From Cellulosimicrobium sp. ES-005 (GTDB lineage Bacteria; Actinomycetota; Actinomycetes; Actinomycetales; Cellulomonadaceae), in NCBI RefSeq assembly GCF_040448685.1, contig NZ_CP159290.1:3224001-3288000 (forward strand): a stretch of DNA of 64,000 bases. The letters are read 5' to 3'. A program made the translations under genes and the position numbers. The notes under the pieces are model-generated. The model made no database searches, was not told the DNA's origin, and was given only the letters and a program-made list of their open reading frames with translations. Shown here in pieces: positions 59,354-64,000 of this stretch (position 1 is its first letter; each line of letters opens with the position of its first letter).

Positions 59354-60390
59354 ACGAGAACGACCTTTCCGGTGGTGGCGCGCGCTTCGAGCTCGCGGTG
59401 AGCGCGCGCTGCCTCCGCGAGGGGTACCTGGTGCGTGACGACGTGCCACGTCCCGTCCGCCGCGAGCGCGAGCGCGCGCTCCTGCAGGTCGAACAGGTCT
59501 CCCCAGGGTCGGGCCTGGGGTCCCACGGCCCACCGTACGTCCCGCGCGACCGCTCCCGCACCGGGATTCGGGACGTTCCCGGCGCCGTGGTCGACGTCAC
59601 CGGCGCGGTTCGGTGCGCCCGAGGACCACCCGAAGAGCACGAGACGCGCGTCGGGGGCGAGGAGCGTCGCGGCCTCCGTGCCTGCGTCCCCGCCCACGCC
59701 GTCGAGCAGGACGGTCGCCCCGTCGGGGGAGTGCTGCCCGACGGCGGCCCGCGCCTCGTCGAGCCAGCCCTCGGCCCGGTAGTCGATCACGACGAGCCGC
59801 TCGGCGTGCGGCTCCCGACCGAGCCCGCGGACGAGCGCGACCTTCTCCGGGCCGCCGGCGAGCGCGACGACCCGTGCGCCGATCGCGAGCGCGCTCTGCA
59901 CGAGGAGCGTGCCGAGCCCGCCGGCCGCGGCCGTGACGAGCACGGTGTCGGTCGCGCCGAGCTCGGCGAGGTCGAGGATGCCGACGGCGGTGCGGCCGGT
60001 CCCGATCATCGCGATCGCGTCGGGCGCCGTGACGTGGTCGGGGATGCGGTGCAGCAGCTCGACGGGGACGGCGGCGAGCCGCGCGTACCCGCCGCCGTCG
60101 GGCGTCGCGCCGAGGTGGGCCGCGACGCGGCGCCCGCGCCACGCCGCGTCGACCCCGGGCCCGACGGCCTCCACGACCCCGGCGACCTCGCGTCCCGGGA
60201 TCGTGGGCAGGGTGGGCAGCGGGAGCGGGCCGCCCGCCGCCTCGCCCCGACGCAGGGTGGTGTCGAGCAGGTGGACGCCGTGCGCCCGGACGGCGACGAG
60301 GACCTCGCCGGGTCCGGGGACGGGGTCGGGGACCTGGTCGAGGACGAGGTTCTCGGGCGGTCCGAACGCGTGCAGGCGGATGGCGTCCAC
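59350..60390 (-). CDS. Quinone oxidoreductase-like medium-chain dehydrogenase
   Basis: A 346-residue zinc-free MDR protein of the quinone oxidoreductase group. The catalytic-domain start is VAVRAHGVHLLDTTLRRGEA (no zinc Cys), and the NADPH fold starts TVLVTAAAGGLGTLLVQSA (about 146-164). It would reduce quinones with NADPH without radical formation. It heads an operon with the MFS transporter, divergent from soxR, and a SoxR box lies 81-100 bp upstream of its start. Confidence 0.87.
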   Translation of the reverse strand: MDAIRLHAFGPPENLVLDQVPDPVPGPGEVLVAVRAHGVHLLDTTLRRGEAAGGPLPLPTLPTIPGREVAGVVEAVGPGVDAAWRGRRVAAHLGATPDGGGYARLAAVPVELLHRIPDHVTAPDAIAMIGTGRTAVGILDLAELGATDTVLVTAAAGGLGTLLVQSALAIGARVVALAGGPEKVALVRGLGREPHAERLVVIDYRAEGWLDEARAAVGQHSPDGATVLLDGVGGDAGTEAATLLAPDARLVLFGWSSGAPNRAGDVDHGAGNVPNPGAGAVARDVRWAVGPQARPWGDLFDLQERALALAADGTWHVVTHQVPLAEAARAHRELEARATTGKVVLV

Positions 60391-60470
60391 GGGTGTGCTC
60401 CCTCAGTGGCGACGGGCCGCGCCGGAGCGGCGGCACGCGACCCGGTCCGGGCGCGCCCTGCTAGTCTCGA

Positions 60471-60490
60471 ACCTCAACAAATGTTGAGGT
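60471..60490. promoter_or_regulatory. SoxR operator (sox box)
   Basis: 20-bp dyad ACCTCAACAAATGTTGAGGT. It matches the known sox box (CCTCAAsn-n2-4-sTTGAGG) and lies in the 149-bp divergent region, 50 bp before soxR and 81 bp before the quinone oxidoreductase gene. MerR-family activators bind such dyads in the promoter spacer. Confidence 0.85.
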
Positions 60491-60539
60491 CAAGCAGTCC
60501 GCCGCGAGCCGCGCGGCGGCCGTCCGGCGAGGAGCCCGC

Positions 60540-61010
60540 GTGCCCGACGACGTCCCGTCCCCGAGCGACGAGCTCACCGTCGGCCAGCTCGCCGCGCGCA
60601 GCGGCGTCGCCGTGTCCGCGCTGCACTTCTACGAGCGCGAGGGGCTCATCACGAGCCGCCGGACCCCCGGCAACCAGCGGCGCTTCGCGCGCGAGACGCT
60701 GCGCCGGGTCGCGTTCGTGCGCGCGTCCCAGCGCGTCGGCATCCCGCTCGCGCGCATCCGCGCCGCGCTCGCGACGCTGCCCGGCGACCGCACGCCGACG
60801 GCCAAGGACTGGCACCGCCTCTCGGCGGGATGGCACGCCGACCTCGACGCGCGCATCGAGCAGCTCACGCGGCTGCGCGACCACCTCACGGACTGCATCG
60901 GCTGCGGGTGCCTGTCGCTGCGCAAGTGCGTCCTCGTCAACCCGCACGACGCGCTCGCCGACGAGGGCCCCGGCCCGCGGACCCTGCTCGTGGACGGGAT
61001 CGAGGACTGA
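60540..61010 (+). CDS. soxR: Redox-sensitive transcriptional activator SoxR
   Basis: A 156-residue MerR-family regulator. DNA-binding helix-turn-helix and wing at 12-50 (TVGQLAARSGVAVSALHFYEREGL), a coiled-coil dimerisation helix (about 82-115) and the [2Fe-2S] cluster motif CIGCGCLSLRKC (Cys119, 122, 124, 130). Oxidation of the cluster by redox-active molecules activates target promoters. In actinomycetes SoxR controls genes for handling such molecules, which fits the divergent oxidoreductase and MFS genes. Start GTG 60540 with GAGGAG upstream. Confidence 0.95.
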   Translation: MPDDVPSPSDELTVGQLAARSGVAVSALHFYEREGLITSRRTPGNQRRFARETLRRVAFVRASQRVGIPLARIRAALATLPGDRTPTAKDWHRLSAGWHADLDARIEQLTRLRDHLTDCIGCGCLSLRKCVLVNPHDALADEGPGPRTLLVDGIED

Positions 61011-61014
61011 GGCC

Positions 61015-61737
61015 TCAGGCCGGCGCGAGCAGGGACCCGAAGCTCGTGCGGCGGCGCAGCGCGAACCCGAGCCGCTCGTACACGGCGATCGCGCCGGTGT
61101 TCTCGGCCGCGGCGTGCAGGAACGCGCGGTCGCCCCGCTCCTGCACGTGGAACGCGACGTCGCGGACGAGGCGGGACGCGAGGCCGCGTCCCCGGTGCGC
61201 GGCGTCGGTCGTCACGGCGCTGATCTCCGTCCAGTCTGCGGGGTGCAGGCGCTCGCCCGCCATCGCGACGAGCCGGCCGGCGTCGTCCCGGAACCCGACG
61301 TAGCGCCCGAGCAGGTAGGTGCGCGCCTCGAACGGCCCCGGCCGGCTGCGCTCGACGAGCGCGAGCATGTCCGGCACGTCGGCCGCGCCGAGCACGACCG
61401 CCTCCGGGTCGGGACGGGTGACCAGGCGCTCGGTCTCGACGAGCTGGACCCCCTCCACGCGGGCCTCGAGCGTCCAGCCCGTCGGCAGGTCGACGCCCTG
61501 GGGCGGCGCCGAGAAGCGTCCGCCCGGCCCGACGAGCGTGGCGATCGCGTCCCACACCCCGGGCTCGTCCCACGAGCGCACGCCCGTGATGGGCGAGACG
61601 TCGGCCGGGTAGCGCCGCGCGAGGTCGTCGCCCTCGGCGAGGTGCGCGTGGGCGCCGGTGAGGGCGCTCCACGACGGGTTGTCCAGGGCGGCGTCGTCGA
61701 CGCCGGTGGCGCCGGTCTGCGTGCTCGTCGCGGTCAT
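61015..61737 (-). CDS. GNAT-family N-acetyltransferase
   Basis: A 240-residue acetyltransferase of the FR47/GNAT type. The acetyl-CoA motif A is ISAVTTDAAHRGRGLASRLVRDVA (about 170-193), and the following AFLHAAAENTGAIAVYERLGF is the usual motif B. The N-terminal half is a divergent GNAT-like module. Substrate unknown. The gene is convergent with soxR, four bases from its stop. Confidence 0.9.
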   Translation of the reverse strand: MTATSTQTGATGVDDAALDNPSWSALTGAHAHLAEGDDLARRYPADVSPITGVRSWDEPGVWDAIATLVGPGGRFSAPPQGVDLPTGWTLEARVEGVQLVETERLVTRPDPEAVVLGAADVPDMLALVERSRPGPFEARTYLLGRYVGFRDDAGRLVAMAGERLHPADWTEISAVTTDAAHRGRGLASRLVRDVAFHVQERGDRAFLHAAAENTGAIAVYERLGFALRRRTSFGSLLAPA

Positions 61738-61846
61738 CGTGCTCCTCCTCGCCCGGTCGCCCGGGTGCGTGCCGTCGTCACGGTCGTCCGACCGTGCGTC
61801 TCCTCGGGGGCGAACGCTCGCGGGCGCGCGCCTCTTCCAGGTGCGC

Positions 61847-62482
61847 TCAGCCCTCCCACCGGTCCCGGTGGACGACCTCCGCGAGGGGCCGACGGCGCGG
61901 CTCGGACCAGCGCCCGCGAGCCGGGTAGCCGAGCGGGACCAGGCCCATCGTCAGGGCGTCGTCGGGCAGGCCGAGCAGCGCGGCGACGTCGGTCTCGCGG
62001 ACCGTGTGGAAGGTCGTGAGCGTCGTCCCCAGCCCGTAGGCCCGGGCGGCGAGCACGAGGTTCTGCACCGCGCCGTAGATCGAGGCGCCGAGCCGGGGGT
62101 CCGTCGAGCCCGCCGCGTTCCGCAGCACCGGTACGACCCACACCGGTGCCTCCTCCAGGTGCAGGGCCAGGTGCTCGACGGCGCGGAAGCCCGCGTCGCT
62201 CACGCCCGCGTCGTCGGTCGCGGCTCCGAGGACGGCGTCGCGCCGGTCTCCGTACGCGGCACGCCATCCCTCGCGGTACCACTCGGCGATCTGCGCCTTG
62301 GTCGCCGGGTCCCGCACGACGATCCACGCCCACTGCTGGCGGTTGCCCCCGCTGGGGCCGCGGACCGCGGCGTCGAGGATCGCGTCGAGCACGTCGTCCG
62401 GCACCGGGTCCGGCGCGAGGTAGCGGCGCGACGGCGTCGAGTGGAGCGCTCGAAGGACGGTCAGATCCTCAGGTGTGGTCAC
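61847..62482 (-). CDS. Nitroreductase-family protein
   Basis: A 211-residue FMN-dependent oxidoreductase. FMN-binding features are SRRYLAPDPVPDDVLDAILDAAVRGPSGGNRQQW (about 18-51), GASIYGAVQNLVLAARAYGLGTTLTT and the final PLGYPARG. It would reduce nitro compounds or quinones with NAD(P)H; deiodinase-like relatives exist but no supporting residue is visible. Start GTG 62482. It lies 109 bp after the acetyltransferase gene start on the same strand; they may or may not be co-transcribed. Confidence 0.9.
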   Translation of the reverse strand: MTTPEDLTVLRALHSTPSRRYLAPDPVPDDVLDAILDAAVRGPSGGNRQQWAWIVVRDPATKAQIAEWYREGWRAAYGDRRDAVLGAATDDAGVSDAGFRAVEHLALHLEEAPVWVVPVLRNAAGSTDPRLGASIYGAVQNLVLAARAYGLGTTLTTFHTVRETDVAALLGLPDDALTMGLVPLGYPARGRWSEPRRRPLAEVVHRDRWEG

Positions 62483-62638
62483 GGTCGCCGAGGGTACGGG
62501 CCACCGTCCGGCGCGCTCGCGGGTCCCGGCCGCCGTCTCGCAGGGTGGTCACGCCTGCGGCACGTCCTGGTCCACGGGCGTCGGACGGGGGAGCGGGTGG
62601 TCACGGAACGGCTGCCCACCCGCGGGGGCCGGGGCCGC

Positions 62639-63682
62639 TCACCAGTTCTTGGTGCCGCTCCCGCTGCCGTCTCCCGGGTCGCTGCCGGTCCCGGCCTGGT
62701 CGCCGTAGAGGTCGCGGTACTCCTGCTCGAGCCGCTCCTGCTCCTCGCGCGCCTCCGAGCCCTGCTGCTGGAGCTCCTCCTGGCGCTGCTGCTCCTCGCG
62801 CTCGGCCTGGCTCTGCTGGCCGTCGCCCTCCGAGCCCTCGCCGCCCGAGGCCTCCGACTGCTCGTCGCCCTCGGAGCCCTCGCCCTCCTGCGTGTCCCCG
62901 TCGCCCTCGTTCTCCGGCTGCGAGTCCTGCGCCTGCTGCTGCTTGTCCTGGAGGCGCTGCTGCGCGGCCTCGTTCTGCTCCTCCTGCTCGGGCGTCTGCT
63001 CGGACTCCCCGCAGTCGGGCCAGCCGCGGATCTGCTCGGCCGTCGCGTACTCCTGCTCGGCGTACTCGTACCAGTCCTGAACGTCCTGGCGCAGCTCCTC
63101 CGGGTCGGGCTCCTCGCTCCCGTCGCCGTACGGGTCGAGGACCTCCTCGTCGTACGGCAGCCCCGCGTCGCGGGCGGCGATGGCCTCCTCGACGAGCGCG
63201 AGCTCGGCCGCCTTGCCCTCCGCGTACGCCATGTCGCCGTCGCCCTGGATCTCGTACGCGAGCGACAGGTTCGTCTGGATCATGCAGCGTTCCTCGGGGC
63301 TCTCGTGCTCCGCGAGGTCGTACGCGCGGTCGAGGGACGTGATCGCGTCGTACAGCGCCCACGAGTCCTCGGACCGGGCGAGCGCCGTCCCGTGGTTGTA
63401 GTGCGCCTTCCACGGCTCGACGATGTTGAGGACCCGCTGGATCCCGTAGTAGTCCGCCGCGGTCGTCGCCTCCCCGGCCTCGTAGCGGTCCTTGGCCGTC
63501 GCGGCGATCGGCGCGAGGAGGGCCAGCTTGATCCCGAGGACGACGAGCGCGAGCACGACGGGCAGCGTCCCGACGAGCCACCAGGTGCGCCGGCGCAGCC
63601 GCGCGGCGCGCAGGGCCGCGACACCCGTCGGGCGCGGCTTCCGCCGCCCCGTCGGGGGCGTCGGGGGAGAGGGCCAGGTCAT
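62639..63682 (-). CDS. Membrane-anchored TPR-like protein with Gln/Glu-rich tail
   Basis: A 347-residue protein. A basic N terminus, one membrane segment (about 35-57), a helical region with TPR-like pairs (AHYNHGTALARSEDSWALYDAITSLDRAYDLA and CMIQTNLSLAYEIQGD, about 92-148), then a long acidic Gln/Glu/Ser-rich coiled tail (about 225-330). It starts at ATG 63682, overlapping the stop of a VWA-type gene. VWA-TPR pairs are typical of MoxR/Bat (aerotolerance-like) operons, so an envelope-stress or assembly role is possible. The tail is low complexity and species-specific. Confidence 0.7.
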   Translation of the reverse strand: MTWPSPPTPPTGRRKPRPTGVAALRAARLRRRTWWLVGTLPVVLALVVLGIKLALLAPIAATAKDRYEAGEATTAADYYGIQRVLNIVEPWKAHYNHGTALARSEDSWALYDAITSLDRAYDLAEHESPEERCMIQTNLSLAYEIQGDGDMAYAEGKAAELALVEEAIAARDAGLPYDEEVLDPYGDGSEEPDPEELRQDVQDWYEYAEQEYATAEQIRGWPDCGESEQTPEQEEQNEAAQQRLQDKQQQAQDSQPENEGDGDTQEGEGSEGDEQSEASGGEGSEGDGQQSQAEREEQQRQEELQQQGSEAREEQERLEQEYRDLYGDQAGTGSDPGDGSGSGTKNW

Positions 63683-64000
63683 CGACGCACCTCCACCCGG
63701 TCCGCCGTGGGGGTGCCCGACGGCGACCGGTCGCCGTCGCCGTGCGCGCCCGGTTCCCCAGCGCCCGGGCCGGGCGCGGGTCCGCCGGTCGCCGACGCCC
63801 GGGCCGTCGTCGGGCGCACGAGCGAGCGGCTGGCCGAGCGCGACCAGAACCACGCCTCGAGGCCGAGCAGCGCGACGAGCGCGAGCGCGAACGGCCAGAC
63901 GACGGGGCGGTACGCCGTGACGTCGCGCCGGCCGTCGGCCGCGACCTGCTGCGGGTCGACGCCCGCGACGAGCGACGCCGTCTCCGACGGCTCCTGCCGG
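63679..64000 (-). CDS. C-terminal part of a Bat-like VWA-operon protein (partial)
   Basis: An open reading frame that enters from the right edge of the window; its start is not included. The visible 106 residues include SETASLVAGVDPQQVAADG, one membrane segment (VVWPFALALVALLGLEAWFW) and a Pro/Gly/Asp-rich tail, ending in a stop that overlaps the next start (ATGA at 63679-63682). A C-terminal TM just after such a linker is usual for VWA-domain proteins encoded with TPR proteins in MoxR operons. The VWA domain itself is not visible, so the identity is inferred from context. Confidence 0.6.
   Translation of the reverse strand, partial: RQEPSETASLVAGVDPQQVAADGRRDVTAYRPVVWPFALALVALLGLEAWFWSRSASRSLVRPTTARASATGGPAPGPGAGEPGAHGDGDRSPSGTPTADRVEVRR

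Overview
The window looks like chromosome from a very G+C-rich actinobacterium of the order Micrococcales. The Cellulosimicrobium / Cellulomonas / Promicromonospora neighbourhood fits best. Reasons: G+C is about three quarters by eye; GTG starts are frequent; stop and start codons overlap (ATGA/GTGA) at about twenty gene junctions; secreted cellulose- and mannan-active enzymes are present; and heme, siroheme and nitrate genes have the actinobacterial arrangement. I saw no rRNA, tRNA, transposase, integrase or CRISPR array. Assignments come from reading motifs and gene order by eye, not from database searches.

Layout. 0-6.2 kb: an unassigned protein, a CPBP membrane protease, an SPFH membrane protein with a ribbon-helix-helix partner, and a four-gene ABC exporter operon with its own regulator. 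6.3-10.1 kb: a copper module (copA, copZ, csoR) with two CsoR-type operators. 10.3-12.8 kb: three membrane or envelope proteins. 13-21.9 kb: heme synthesis (hemL-hemB-hemD-hemC and hemG-hemE leftward, hemA rightward). 22.1-24.8 kb: secreted GH92 alpha-mannosidase. 24.9-30.7 kb: Ppx/GppA phosphatase, VOC protein, AraC regulator, CoA transferase, a WXG100-fusion protein and a Nudix hydrolase. 31-34.1 kb: GH6 cellulase with CBM2, a PadR regulator and a membrane protein. 34.2-38.3 kb: purB, a WXG-like protein paired with an alpha/beta-hydrolase, and a holin-like protein. 38.3-45.1 kb: hisC, a 2-oxoacid dehydrogenase E1alpha-E1beta-E2 operon, and small membrane proteins. 45.2-57.7 kb: nitrate/nitrite assimilation with its siroheme supply (narK, nitrate reductase, FAD partner, nirB, nirD, siroheme synthase, an NnaR-type HemD-fused regulator, CbiX-type chelatase). 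57.8-64 kb: a SoxR regulon (MFS efflux, quinone oxidoreductase, SoxR), an acetyltransferase, a nitroreductase and the end of a VWA/TPR (Bat-like) operon.

How the genes work together. Heme and siroheme branch from uroporphyrinogen III, which the 13-22 kb genes make; the nirB-linked genes turn it into siroheme for nitrite reductase. The narK and nirB promoters share an 11-bp-periodic GlnR-like operator and the same spacing to a TAGCGT -10 box, so they are probably co-regulated by nitrogen status.

The most unusual feature is a set of dispersed palindromic or repetitive elements. Family A (six copies) is intergenic with compensating arm changes. Family F is a 21-bp repeat that encodes the same heptapeptide in frame inside copA and hemD and also forms a perfect intergenic hairpin. 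Family C/E is a 66-bp four-half-site element found once between genes and once inside a gene start. Element D is a hairpin inserted in frame in siroheme synthase. A CGTCGTCGGGC-stem hairpin recurs four times, twice inside genes. Together they resemble small palindromic elements that tolerate insertion into protein linkers.
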